Shown here piece after piece: positions 44,895-54,400 of a stretch of 64,000 nt of DNA. The notes under the pieces were generated by a model, which made no database searches, was not told the origin of the DNA, and saw only the letters and a list, made by a program, of their open reading frames with translations. This DNA is from Cloacimonetes bacterium UBA5284. Lineage in GTDB: Bacteria; Cloacimonadota; Cloacimonadia; Cloacimonadales; Cloacimonadaceae. Within the stretch, counting starts at the first letter, position 1; each line of letters starts with the position of its first letter. The translations under genes were made by a program, and so were the position numbers. The DNA lies in NCBI GenBank assembly GCA_002410505.1, contig DHSO01000040.1, positions 6,849 to 70,848 of the forward strand, in the 5' to 3' direction.

Positions 44895-45122
44895 TTAATT
44901 TGCTGCGGGATATACAGTGATGGTTCCCATACTTCCGGTTTTGCCGGAACCGGGGAAACTCAGGTTGAAGCTGGTGGATTCATAATTACTATCATTCATC
45001 CAAACATGAGCTTTCACATTAGAAATGGTGGCGTTGGGTGGACCAACTATGCTGAAATTTCCCTGGGCATCAGTTTGTGCGCCGAAGTGCCCGCCTTCAC
45101 CTTTTTTTTGGGGGCTATTCAT
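44895..45122 (-). CDS. Short surface-type protein, possible remnant of a longer gene
   Basis: The 75-residue frame reads like the end of a carboxypeptidase-regulatory or transthyretin-like beta domain: GAQTDAQGNFSIVGPP, then SNVKAHVWMNDSNY, ending TITVYPAAN. It begins MNSPQKKGEGG with no signal peptide or ribosome site, and a run of eight A (minus strand, near 45101-45108) sits at the sixth codon. No coding sequence of the same kind is seen upstream. A proper terminator follows. It may be a decayed lipoprotein gene that lost its 5' part, or a small intact gene. I cannot decide. Confidence 0.45.
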   Translation of the reverse strand: MNSPQKKGEGGHFGAQTDAQGNFSIVGPPNATISNVKAHVWMNDSNYESTSFNLSFPGSGKTGSMGTITVYPAAN

Positions 45123-45296
45123 TCTATGGTAATTGTCCTATTTATGCATGATAAGCAATACCAATTAATTTGGCAACCTATATTTGAGAGATAATAATAA
45201 ATAATGCTCATTAGTTTTGCGTGAGTAGGGCGAGTTTTTCATATAGCTGATTACCGGATAGAGTGATGCACCGTATTTCTTCCCCTATGCTTCATC

Positions 45297-45380
45297 CTGT
45301 GCCGAAGCAGATATAATCCCATTATCATCGAGTGATCACTGCTTGATAACAGCTTGATATCAGCTTCGGCACAGCTTAAT
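45297..45380. repeat. Divergent relative of the 11-nt phased palindromic element
   Basis: An 18-bp inverted repeat with one mismatch (45297-45314 with 45357-45374) encloses 42 nt. On one arm the hexamers CTTGAT, CTTGAT, CTTCGG and CTTAAT begin at 45342, 45353, 45364 and 45375, exactly 11 nt apart, as in the elements at 1688 and 31502. Outside the stem CTATGC/GCATAG extends the symmetry. Overall sequence identity to those elements is low; the shared part is the motif and period. Confidence 0.62.
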
Positions 45381-45389
45381 GCATAGAGC

Positions 45390-45452
45390 AAGGGCGGGAT
45401 ATGGACAAGCCGATATCCCGGAACTTGGTTCCGGACCCGGGCTCTGCCCCTT
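45390..45452. other. Structured hairpin cluster
   Basis: Two adjacent hairpins, GGGATAT/ATATCCC (45396-45419) and GGAAC/GTTCC (45420-45432), are enclosed by AAGGG/CCCTT (45390-45394 with 45448-45452), a possible three-way junction. It lies directly after the phased array and 55 nt before dinB. It could be a small RNA, a leader or a cruciform; no known RNA family was recognised. Confidence 0.4.
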
Positions 45453-45506
45453 AGGCTGATTTGTTTTCTGCTTGACGTGTTCGTAGTGTATCGCTCACTT
45501 GCATTC

Positions 45507-46592
45507 ATGAAAAAGATCATACACATAGACATGGATGCCTATTTTGCCGCCATAGAGATTCGGGAAAACCCCTCTCTGAAAGGCAAATGCGTGATAGTGG
45601 GCGGTTCTCCCCACAGCCGGGGAGTAGTATCCACCTGTTCCTACGAAGCCCGGAAATATGGCGTTCACAGCGGGATGTCCTCGTTTCAAGCCTGGAAGTT
45701 GTGTCCGCAGGCGGTCTTTGTACACAGTAGTTTCAAGCTCTATGGCGAGATCTCAAAACAGATTCGCGAGATATTTTATTCTTGGACGGATATGGTTGAG
45801 CCGATGAGCTTGGACGAAGCCTATCTGGATGTTACACGGAACAAGATGAACGAAGTGGATCCGGGGAAGATTGCGCGTATGATCAAAGATGAAGTGATGA
45901 AACAAACCCGTTTGAGCTGTAGCGCGGGAGTATCATACAACAAATTTTTAGCCAAAATCGGTTCTGATCTGAATAAACCGGATGGGCTTAGTGTGATCAC
46001 TGCTGAAAATGCCCAAGAAATCCTCTTTGCGCTACCTGTTGGCAAGTTTCACGGGATAGGCAAGGTAACTGCTGCCCGCATGCAAAAAATGGGTATAAAG
46101 ACAGGCAAAGATCTCTATGAGCGAAGCCTGCGCGAGCTGATTCGCCATTTTGGCAAGGCAGGTCATTTCTACTATAATGTGGTGAGGGGCGTCGATGACA
46201 GAGAAGTGGTAAACTATTGGGAACCAAAGTCCATTAGTTGTGAAAACACGTACTATGAAGATATTGGAGAACTTGATGAATTGCTGCGACGCATCCGCGC
46301 GTTGGCAGAAAAGCTTTCCACTAGGATGTATTACAAGAATATCCAGGGCTCAAACCTGATCTTGAAGATCAAATACGCGAATTTTGAACAGATCACCCGC
46401 AGCTGTTCGCTGTCGGAATCCAGCGCAGACAAAGAGATACTCTACCAGGCCGCGGAACAATTGCTTATCTCAAATTGGGATCCTTCTCGCAAGGTGAGAT
46501 TGTTAGGTCTGGGAGTGGGCAAGCTGGATTGTGATAAAGATTGCGATCAGTTGGAATTGGATTTGCCGGATAGAGAACACCAAAATATATAG
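45507..46592 (+). CDS. dinB: DNA polymerase IV
   Basis: I start at 45507, giving MKKIIHIDMDAYFAAIEIRE, the normal DinB opening with the metal-binding Asp. A longer frame from 45477 adds ten residues before it. The 361-residue Y-family polymerase shows CSYEARKYGVHSGMSS, the second metal site in EPMSLDEAYLDVT (Asp-Glu), SAGVSYNKFLAKIGSDLNKP, and GIGKVTAARMQKMGI (helix-hairpin-helix). The C-terminus ends ...QLELDLPD, close to a beta-clamp-binding motif. It has no clear ribosome site. It converges with dus with no base between the two stops. Confidence 0.94.
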   Translation: MKKIIHIDMDAYFAAIEIRENPSLKGKCVIVGGSPHSRGVVSTCSYEARKYGVHSGMSSFQAWKLCPQAVFVHSSFKLYGEISKQIREIFYSWTDMVEPMSLDEAYLDVTRNKMNEVDPGKIARMIKDEVMKQTRLSCSAGVSYNKFLAKIGSDLNKPDGLSVITAENAQEILFALPVGKFHGIGKVTAARMQKMGIKTGKDLYERSLRELIRHFGKAGHFYYNVVRGVDDREVVNYWEPKSISCENTYYEDIGELDELLRRIRALAEKLSTRMYYKNIQGSNLILKIKYANFEQITRSCSLSESSADKEILYQAAEQLLISNWDPSRKVRLLGLGVGKLDCDKDCDQLELDLPDREHQNI

Positions 46593-47564
46593 CTATATTC
46601 TAAGCCAGTTTCTCAGTTGATCTCTGATCTCCTCCGCGCTTTGGGCGTGATTGATCTTTTCGCGAACTTCCTTGCTGCCGGGTAGTGCTTTGATATAGTG
46701 GCACAATTGGGACCGCATCTCCCGAACCACGATCCTTTCGGCTTTGTATTGTAAAGCGTTGTCCATGTGTTGAAGAGCAGTTTCCAGCAATGTATCTTTG
46801 GTGACGGGACTGTATTGACCGGTGGCAAAGTATTCTTTGATCTGGCTGAATAGCCAGGGGCGTCCCAAAGCTCCCCGCCCGATCATGATGGCATCACAGG
46901 CCGTTTCTTGCAGTATCTTTTCAGCAGATTCAGGACTCGTCACATCACCATTTCCGATTAGGGGGATCCGGAGTTCTTGCTTCAAGATTTTGATGTGTTC
47001 CCAATTGCTTACCCCGCCAAACATCTGTTTTGTGGTGCGGGGATGAAGGCACAGGATGTCGGCACCGCTATCCTGCATTTTGAGGCCAAATTCCCGGTAG
47101 TTTATTGTATTGCTATCCCAACCGCTGCGGAATTTCACGGAAAGAGGGACAATGCCGCTGCAGACTTTCTTTACTTCCCGCACGATGGCTGCGGCAAGAT
47201 CGGGATTTTGCATGAGGACAGAGCCGGCGCCGCGTTTTATCACTTTCTTTACCGGGCAGCCCATATTGATGTCGATGAAATCCGGTTTGAAAGGCAAGAG
47301 AACCTCAGCGGCCTTAGCCATCACCCGGGGGTCAGAACCGAAAATCTGCACTCCATAGGGGCGTTCACGCTGAGAGAAAAGCACATAATCCAAGGTTTTC
47401 TGCCGGTCCCGGATCAAGCCATCAGCGCTCACCATCTCACTGAGCAGATAATCCGCCTTCCAGTCCTTACACAATTCACGAAAGGCCCGGTCGGTATAGC
47501 CGGCCAAAGGCGCCAGATACAGGGGAATACTAAGCAAGATGGTATTTGCTCTTGATGGCGGCAA
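46593..47564 (-). CDS. dus: tRNA-dihydrouridine synthase (DusB-like)
   Basis: Dus reduces uridines in the D-loop of tRNA with FMN. The 323-residue TIM barrel shows YLAPLAGYTDRAFRELC, FGSDPRVMAKAAEVL, DINMGCPVKKVIKRGAGSVL (with the catalytic Cys), VKFRSGWD, LHPRTTKQMF, IGNGDVTSPESAEKIL, and MIGRGALGRPWLF. The GAGS segment favours the DusB type. The start is uncertain: TTG at 47564 overlaps the GAF-HD-GYP gene by 35 nt, TTG at 47537 by 8; no ATG fits. Confidence 0.93.
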   Translation of the reverse strand: MPPSRANTILLSIPLYLAPLAGYTDRAFRELCKDWKADYLLSEMVSADGLIRDRQKTLDYVLFSQRERPYGVQIFGSDPRVMAKAAEVLLPFKPDFIDINMGCPVKKVIKRGAGSVLMQNPDLAAAIVREVKKVCSGIVPLSVKFRSGWDSNTINYREFGLKMQDSGADILCLHPRTTKQMFGGVSNWEHIKILKQELRIPLIGNGDVTSPESAEKILQETACDAIMIGRGALGRPWLFSQIKEYFATGQYSPVTKDTLLETALQHMDNALQYKAERIVVREMRSQLCHYIKALPGSKEVREKINHAQSAEEIRDQLRNWLRI

Positions 47565-49212
47565 TATCTACTTTGTCGATTTGGGAAGGATTCATCCTGT
47601 CCCGGGCAAAATCCAGATACAATCCGCTATCCAGAAAGAAATCGACCAAATCGGCATCCAAATGTCCGTCTTTTACCATGAAGGCCATGATGGTGAGAGA
47701 TTCCGATAGTGTTTTTGCTTTTTTATAAGGGCGATCAGCGGATGTGAGCGCTTCAAAGATGTCTGCGATGGCGATCATTCGGGATTGCAGGGGCAATTTC
47801 GGCGCATCCAGACCCTGAGGATAACCTTTGCCATTCAAAGCTTCATGGTGAGTGGCAGCGTAAAAGGCCACCTGATTGTATTTTTTGGGGAAGCTAAGCT
47901 GAGACAGCATATCCCAGGTTACGGATACGTGGGCGCGCATGATTTTGATTTCTTCGGGGTTCAGAGTTCCACGGCGGATACTGAGGTTTTTTCGGTCGGT
48001 TTCATCCAATAGATAGTAGTGTAAACCTTCATATTCAAAATCGATCGCCGCCAATGCTTCCATCCTGGCTATTACCGGGTCGGGAACAAATTCACCACCG
48101 ATGTTCAGTTCGCGTATAAAGTCGATTGCTTCATCCATGAAGGCATACGGGTCCTTGTCTTTGCAGCCCAATTTATCTTGCACAAAGCTTTCAAAATCAT
48201 CTGTATCCAGCTTTATTTGCATGTACTTCAAGAGTGTCTTGATATTGGAGGCGCGGGCTTGCACCAGCGCAAATCCATCCATGATGCGCTCCAGTTTGCA
48301 GCTTTTATCCATCACAAATTCCGGCGTGATGATCTTGCCGATATCGTGCATCCAGCCCGCCATCGATATTTCCTTGAGTTGGTCCTCGCTGAAGTGGATA
48401 TCGGCAAAAGGCCCACTTTCGCTGCTGTTTATCTTCGCTGCAATCATGTCTGTAAGCAGCGCGACCCGGGTGATGTGATCCGAGCTGTATTTACTTTTCT
48501 TCTCGATCGCACCGGCTATTGAACGCATAAATTGCATGAGGAGATCTTCCAGACCTGCGATTAACTTGCGATTTGAAAGAGCAATAGCCGCTTGAGAAGA
48601 CAGGGAAGAGAGCATGGTTTTGTGCTCTGGGCTAAAGACGGTGATCTGGCCATCATCATCCAGGGGGTTAATAAACTGAATAACGCCCAGCACGGTATCT
48701 TCGTGGTCTTTCAAGGGGATGGTAAGCATGGCTTTACAGCGGTAATTATTATTGTGGTCGCTTTTCAGAGTTCCGCTGATGTCGTATTCTTTGGCCTGAT
48801 ACACATCGTCAAAGCAGAGGCTGTGTTTATTGTGATACACGGCTGAAACAATGTGGGACATCACTCTGTTGCCTGCGTCGTCATACAGGGGAACCGGATT
48901 CCAACGGATGGGATCGTTTGTGCCTCCCTGACGCATATTCAGCTTGGCGTTGTACACCAATTCGAATTCCAGTGAGCGCGCATCGTCGCTGACTTTGTAG
49001 ATGGTTGCGGCGTCCGCTTTTGTGAATGCTATTCCTTCATCCAGAATCATTTCAAAGATCTTGTCCAGATCGGTCTCACTGGATAGAGCCTGACCAATGC
49101 GGGTGAGTTGCTGGATGTGTCTGATCTGGTCTTCTGCCATATCGGTGATGCGTTTTACCACCAGATTGAGAGTGTTGTTTACTTGTTGATTCGAACTGAA
49201 GGTATAATTCAT
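47530..49212 (-). CDS. GAF plus HD-GYP domain signalling phosphodiesterase
   Basis: The start at 49212 has GAGG upstream and gives MNYTFSSNQQVNNTLNL; the longer frame to 49281 runs into trmB. The 560-residue protein has a GAF domain (about 45-220, with FTKADAATIYKVSDD and LTIPLKDHEDTVLGVIQFIN) and an HD-GYP domain: WMHDIGKIITPEFV, then HHEALNGKGYPQGLDA and IADIFEALTSADRPYKKA. HD-GYP enzymes hydrolyse cyclic di-GMP or cyclic GMP-AMP. An insertion of about 100 residues separates the HD and GYP motifs, longer than usual. No GGDEF protein is in the window. Confidence 0.88.
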   Translation of the reverse strand: MNYTFSSNQQVNNTLNLVVKRITDMAEDQIRHIQQLTRIGQALSSETDLDKIFEMILDEGIAFTKADAATIYKVSDDARSLEFELVYNAKLNMRQGGTNDPIRWNPVPLYDDAGNRVMSHIVSAVYHNKHSLCFDDVYQAKEYDISGTLKSDHNNNYRCKAMLTIPLKDHEDTVLGVIQFINPLDDDGQITVFSPEHKTMLSSLSSQAAIALSNRKLIAGLEDLLMQFMRSIAGAIEKKSKYSSDHITRVALLTDMIAAKINSSESGPFADIHFSEDQLKEISMAGWMHDIGKIITPEFVMDKSCKLERIMDGFALVQARASNIKTLLKYMQIKLDTDDFESFVQDKLGCKDKDPYAFMDEAIDFIRELNIGGEFVPDPVIARMEALAAIDFEYEGLHYYLLDETDRKNLSIRRGTLNPEEIKIMRAHVSVTWDMLSQLSFPKKYNQVAFYAATHHEALNGKGYPQGLDAPKLPLQSRMIAIADIFEALTSADRPYKKAKTLSESLTIMAFMVKDGHLDADLVDFFLDSGLYLDFARDRMNPSQIDKVDIAAIKSKYHLA

Positions 49213-49219
49213 ATTTGCC

Positions 49220-49825
49220 TCAAATGCGTTCGTAAAGCATGAAATGGGGATGATAACCAAGTCTGCGTTGTTCTTCTTCAAACCAGGTAACGATGTGTTC
49301 GTCCAGATTGGGATGCAACTGGATGGGGTCGTCTTGCATGGAAGTGTAATGAGGGTTTTGCAAGAATTCTTCTACTATCCAGGACGCGTATTCATTGTGA
49401 TCTGTGGAAATCTGCACCTGAGCTCCGGGGATCAATATCTGGGCCAGTGAGTTCAGAAAATCTTGCCGGAAGAGGCGTCGGCGGTGATGTTTACGTTTGG
49501 GCCATGGGTCAGGATGCTGAATGAATACTCCACTGATACTGGATGGCCGAAATAGCTGAGATATACCAGCATCCACAAATTTCCGTGCCAGACGCACATT
49601 GGGGTTTAACTCGACAGAGAGTTTTTTAAGACAATTGCGAATGCGCTTTTCGCTCATTTCCAAGCCGATGAAATTCCAATCGGGATGGCTGATCGGGTAG
49701 CGGGAGATGAATTCCCCTTTCCCGGAACCGATCTCCAAGTATAGGGGATGTTCATCTTCAAACAGAGAGTTTAAAAGCTCTCCTTCAGAGGGTTCGACAA
49801 CAAAAAAATCCCGGTCACTGAGCAT
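49220..49825 (-). CDS. trmB: tRNA (guanine-N7-)-methyltransferase
   Basis: TrmB makes m7G46 in tRNA. The 201-residue protein has the SAM motif LEIGSGKGEFISRYP (about 31-45), FIGLEMSEKRIRNCLKKL, the IQHPDPWPKRKHHRRRLF signature (about 101-118) and the C-terminal STDHNEYASWIVEEF. It overlaps the upstream membrane-protein gene by 11 nt and the GAF-HD-GYP gene follows after 7 nt. Confidence 0.95.
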   Translation of the reverse strand: MLSDRDFFVVEPSEGELLNSLFEDEHPLYLEIGSGKGEFISRYPISHPDWNFIGLEMSEKRIRNCLKKLSVELNPNVRLARKFVDAGISQLFRPSSISGVFIQHPDPWPKRKHHRRRLFRQDFLNSLAQILIPGAQVQISTDHNEYASWIVEEFLQNPHYTSMQDDPIQLHPNLDEHIVTWFEEEQRRLGYHPHFMLYERI

Positions 49826-50399
49826 CGTCTCGATTTTCCTCTTTACGCAACTGTCGTACTTCAGATTGCAGAATTATGAGATCGGCAATCGACATCCCAA
49901 AAGCGGAAAAGACATAGATGATCAGGCCATATACAAAAGCAATCTGCCAAAAGCCTTCAATAAGTTCGATACCCAGGATGAGGTATAGGCCGGCAAGATA
50001 CAAGCTGAGCATGATGCCGCCGCAAGCGCCCATCAATAGTGTGCGCAAGCGGATGACAGCTTTGTTGTAAAACACATAACGGATAATGACGATGCTAAGT
50101 AAAGCGAAAAGCAGATTTGGCATCAATAGAGCCAGAATACTAAGTGGAGCATCTACTGCCAGCAAGGTGGCTACGGCGAAAAATACAGATAAAACCAATG
50201 CTGCTCCCCATTGCCAGATGCTTTGCAGGTAATATTGGAACAAAGCTATTACTCCGTTCAATAAAGCAGCAGCAACCGCAATATGTACCAAATTGAGACC
50301 TTCGGTGCTGATCTGTTCCTTGTATAGCAAGCTGCCCAGTAAGGCGCCCAATACGGGAAACAGGATGATCAGCAGGTATTGTAATCTAAATTTATTCAT
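49815..50399 (-). CDS. Membrane protein of unknown function
   Basis: The 194-residue protein has about six hydrophobic helices (near 7-24, 36-58, 62-82, 86-108, 118-138 and 144-170) and a charged C-terminal tail (SEVRQLRKEENRDD). I do not recognise a family. It has a good promoter (50446-50474) and a weak ribosome site, and it is coupled to trmB. Its only clue is the neighbourhood, which is mixed. Confidence 0.65.
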   Translation of the reverse strand: MNKFRLQYLLIILFPVLGALLGSLLYKEQISTEGLNLVHIAVAAALLNGVIALFQYYLQSIWQWGAALVLSVFFAVATLLAVDAPLSILALLMPNLLFALLSIVIIRYVFYNKAVIRLRTLLMGACGGIMLSLYLAGLYLILGIELIEGFWQIAFVYGLIIYVFSAFGMSIADLIILQSEVRQLRKEENRDDAQ

Positions 50400-50445
50400 G
50401 TATTCCTCTATTTCTCAAATCCTTTGTGGCCGGTGAATGTAGGAC

Positions 50446-50474
50446 AGTATAAACGATTTTCATTGACGTCCCAA
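50446..50474 (-). promoter_or_regulatory. Promoter of the membrane protein-trmB-HD-GYP-dus run
   Basis: TTGGGA (50469-50474, minus strand) and TATACT (50446-50451) are separated by 17 nt. The -10 matches five of six consensus bases. It drives the leftward block 50399-46593, if that is one unit. Confidence 0.62.
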
Positions 50475-50543
50475 GCTGTATTGCAAACTTATCTCACATG
50501 ATCATTGTGTCAATGATAATCGCGAAAAATATGGAGAAATTCG

Positions 50544-51494
50544 ATGCTCAGTAAGTTAAAAAGCCTTAGAGACAAATTGACAAAATCCAAATCCGGCTTT
50601 ATCGATAAAATCGCTGAAACCGTGAAAGTCCGGGCTGTAATAGATGACGAATTATACGAAGATTTGGAAGAAATTCTGATAAAAAACGATACGGGAAGCC
50701 AGATGGCGGAAAGGATCGTGGAAAGTCTTCGCAAAGAAGTGAAAGAGGACAGGATCACAGATCCGGAGGTGGTGCAAATCTACCTCGTAGACATTATGCA
50801 AAACATCCTCTTCAAGGATATTCCGGATGAGAGTGACTTCTTTGCTCCCCCCGCCCTGCAACCCTATGTAATAGCCTTTGTGGGTGTGAACGGGACCGGA
50901 AAAACCACCACAATCGGCAAGGTTGCGAACCGTTTTGCCAAAGCCGGGAAAAGAGTGCTGATCGTAGCCGGCGATACCTTCCGCGCGGCAGCTATAGACC
51001 AAGTCGCCATCTGGGCAGAGCGAGCCGGGGTGGAAATTATGCGTTCTGAGCCGGATCGTGATCCGGCGGCGGTAATATATGATGGAGTGGCTTCGGCAGT
51101 TGCAAAAAAATATGACATTGTGCTGATTGATACTGCGGGGCGTCAACACACCAAAGAACGCTTGATGAAAGAACTGCAAAAGATCGCAAAAGTAATAAAG
51201 AAAGCTTGCCCCGAAGCGCCCCATGAAACCATTCTGGTGGTGGACAGCACAACCGGGCAAAACGCGATCTCTCAGGCCAGGCATTTCAACGAATCGATCA
51301 AGCTGACAGGTATTGCCCTTACGAAATTCGATGGCACGGCGAAAGGTGGGATTATCTTCAACATCAAACAGAACTTGGAAATACCGGTGCGTCTTTTGGG
51401 AGTGGGTGAACAGATCGAAGATATCGAGAATTTCCATACCGTACGCTTCGTGAAGGCCTTCTTTTCGAGGGAGGACGAGACAAGCGCTGAATGA
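50544..51494 (+). CDS. ftsY: Signal recognition particle receptor FtsY
   Basis: FtsY is the membrane-associated GTPase that receives SRP-ribosome complexes. The 316-residue protein has a short N domain without the long acidic A region found in E. coli, then the G domain: GVNGTGKTTTIGKVANRF, GDTFRAAAIDQVAIWAERAG, VLIDTAGRQHTKERLMKEL, VVDSTTGQNAISQA, TKFDGTAKGGIIF and LGVGEQIEDIENF. A GGAG site precedes the ATG. The Dna2-like gene overlaps its stop by 4 nt. A 326-residue antisense frame (50652-51632) is a shadow. Confidence 0.96.
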   Translation: MLSKLKSLRDKLTKSKSGFIDKIAETVKVRAVIDDELYEDLEEILIKNDTGSQMAERIVESLRKEVKEDRITDPEVVQIYLVDIMQNILFKDIPDESDFFAPPALQPYVIAFVGVNGTGKTTTIGKVANRFAKAGKRVLIVAGDTFRAAAIDQVAIWAERAGVEIMRSEPDRDPAAVIYDGVASAVAKKYDIVLIDTAGRQHTKERLMKELQKIAKVIKKACPEAPHETILVVDSTTGQNAISQARHFNESIKLTGIALTKFDGTAKGGIIFNIKQNLEIPVRLLGVGEQIEDIENFHTVRFVKAFFSREDETSAE

Positions 51495-54400
51495 TTGACA
51501 AAGATAAAGCTCTGGAACTGGCAGAGAGACTGCTGAAAATCCTAAGTCCTGAAGGGGGAGACAGCGCTTTACTGGTGTTTCAGCGCAAATTGTTGGAACA
51601 CATATACAAAGAATTGCTGGCTGATGTACCATTGGTGTTCAATGGTCTGTTTGCCCGCATGCAATATTTCCACGACAACAACGACATCCCGGCTGAATTG
51701 GTCAGGCGACTGAATACGCTTAGAATTCTGTGCAACAAAGCTGCGCATGAGGAACTGTCCGATATTCCCGCAGGAGCGGTGAGTGCTGGCGCAAAAAGCA
51801 TCTATGAACTATTGAGATGCGTATGTCCCGATCTTAGCTATCCACCGCTGGAAGATGTGGTAAAAGACGCTCCGGAATTACCCAGACAGAGCCATAGCAA
51901 AAAGCACAGTTTCCACTGCGTATTGAAAAGCTGGCAATACTATATGTCCGGAGGCAGAATCTCGGGCTTGGAGATAAACGCTATCAATGAAGACGATGAA
52001 GAAGTAAGCATCCTGCTGAGGGATGATAATAAGAATGCAGGCAAGGCCAGATTCAGCGCTTTGAGCCCCAGTCTCTGGCCCTATGCCAACCTGCACTGCC
52101 TGCAATTGAGTGAAGTAGCAGGCAAAGCAAATTTTTACGTGGACAATCCCCGCACCATCATTGTGTTGGAACCGGATTTCCTGATCGATGCCTCCTCGAT
52201 AGCCGAATGCATGGATAACAACGGTTCATTTCCCGAGCTTTATGTATTGAACAGGCTGTTTGGAGAACCCAGTTCCGAGCGCATGCTTTTGGGCAGAATG
52301 GTAAACAGTATCTTTGATGAACTGATTCATCACCCGGACTTGGATTACCTCAGCCTATTTAAACGTGGATTGGCTCAGATGCCCATTCCCATGGTGGCTT
52401 TGGGTCAAAGTTGCGCGATGGACATCTATCGAGAAATTGAAAGCGGACATCTGGAGGCAGTTAAGGCTTTTTGTGCCGATGTGCCGGACGAAGACCTGCT
52501 TTTGGAGCCGTCTTTCTTGTGTCCCACATACGGGCTGCAGGGACGCCTGGATCTGCTCTTCAAGAAAAATGATAAATACAGTATAGTAGAGCTGAAAAGC
52601 GGAAAGGCTCATCCCAATGATGTGTGGCCCAGCCAGTTGTACCAAGTCGTGGCCTACAATATGATCATCCGCAGTGCTTATGGGTCCGGAAGATTGGGCT
52701 CCAGCTCGATCTTCTATTCTGCCTGTGCGGACAAACCTTTACGGAATGTAGCAAATATGCCGCTGTTGGAACAGAATCTATTACATTGCCGCAACCGTAT
52801 CGTGGGGATCATGCGCTTATTGAGCGAAGAACCCCGGCGCTTTTTTGACTGGTTGGAAAAGCAGGATGAGAAGCCCTACAGCGTTTTCAGCGCCGAAACC
52901 TTGCAACGCTTTAAACGCTTGAAGAATGGAATAAGAGACTTTGAAAACGAATGGTTCTGCGAGCAGGTGAAGCGCGTGATTCGGGAGATCTGGTATGTGA
53001 AGACGGGAGCCGCGAAGAGCGAAACCCAATATGGACACAATGCCTTGTGGCGCCAGACTCCGGCGGAGAAAAATGGCAAGATAATCGGGAAACTCGCAAT
53101 CGAAGATTACGATCAACGAGACATCAAATTGAGTTTTCGCGAAGAACCGGGGATCTCGGACTTCAGACAGGGCGATATCGTGGTACTGTATGAAGAGCAT
53201 AAACAGGTGGATAAACAGGAGATCATTCGCGGCGTTATCACCAATCTGGATAAAGACAATCTTTGCTTGAGGATACGCGGAGGGATCAAGCGCCGCTTCA
53301 ATCCGGAAAGCTCCTGGGCGCTGGAACATGATGTATTGGAATCCTTTCTTTATGGACCTCTATCCGCACTCACGACCTTTCTGGAAAGTGATACTGCAAA
53401 AAGGGAACTGCTGCTGGGAATCCGCGAGCCTCAGGTGGATGCCGCTGAAAGCTCTGAAGATGAAAAGGAATCCGTCTTGGCGCGTATGAAGGCGGCTCGC
53501 GAATTGTTTATCGTTCAAGGACCTCCCGGAACCGGTAAGACCTCAGGTTTGATCGGAAACTACATTGAGCGTTTCTACAAAGAATCGGATAAAACCATGA
53601 TGGTGCTTAGCTTCACCAATCGCGCAGTGGATGAGATCTGCTTGTGTCTGCAAAAAAGGGACGTAGCGTTTATCAGGACAGGAAACTCCCAACACATCGA
53701 AGATGACCTGCTGGAAAACCTGATCAAAGACAAAAGATACCAGGAGATAGACTGTCTCTTGCGAGAGAATCGCATCTTCATCGCCACCGTGCAAAGTGCC
53801 AATGCCTGGTTTCGGGATCTTACCCGCCTCACCGGGATCGATGAGATCATTGTGGACGAAGCCTCACAGATCCTGGAAAGCTCGATTTTGGGTTTGCTAA
53901 CCATGGCTCCCAAAACCATCTTGATTGGGGATCAGAACCAACTTCCTGCCATCAGTGCCCAAGGAGCTCTGGATTATCATTTTGAGAGTGAAACATTGCA
54001 GGATTTGGAATACGGCAGCATCAACCAATCCCTGATGGAAAGGCTTTTCAGGCTTTATGTCAAGAAGGACTGGCAAACACACCTGGAGATGCTTACAATT
54101 CATTACCGTATGCATTTCAAGATTGCTGAGCTGTTGTCTCACTATTATGACAATCGTCTGAAACCGGCATTAAAGAAGCAATATCTGCCTTTGGAGCAGG
54201 GGCTCTTGCCTGCAGAAATCGATACCAGATTGTTGTGGCTGGAATGCCCGCCCTCTCCTCATGATTATTATGATCCCTTGCAAGCTCAGGCGATCGTGAA
54301 GCTGGTAAGCTTGTATCGTGAAGCAGGCTTGGTGAACGATCCCCAAACAGATCTGGGCATTGTGGCTCCATTCAGAGTGATGATTCATGCGTTGCGAGAG

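Larger units (their letters stand above)
45123..45506. other. Gene-free region upstream of dinB with 11-nt phased motif array
   Basis: About 380 bp without a convincing gene. It holds an imperfect long inverted repeat (45297-45374), a hairpin cluster (45390-45452) and, just before dinB, a -35-like TTGACG at 45472-45477 without a good -10. The left 170 bp shows only AT-rich sequence. Confidence 0.55.

Noticed and set aside
50652..51632. Open frame of 326 codons antisense to ftsY
   Set aside because: ftsY is complete with all GTPase motifs. The antisense frame is Cys/His/Phe-rich and unrecognisable, a shadow of codon use.
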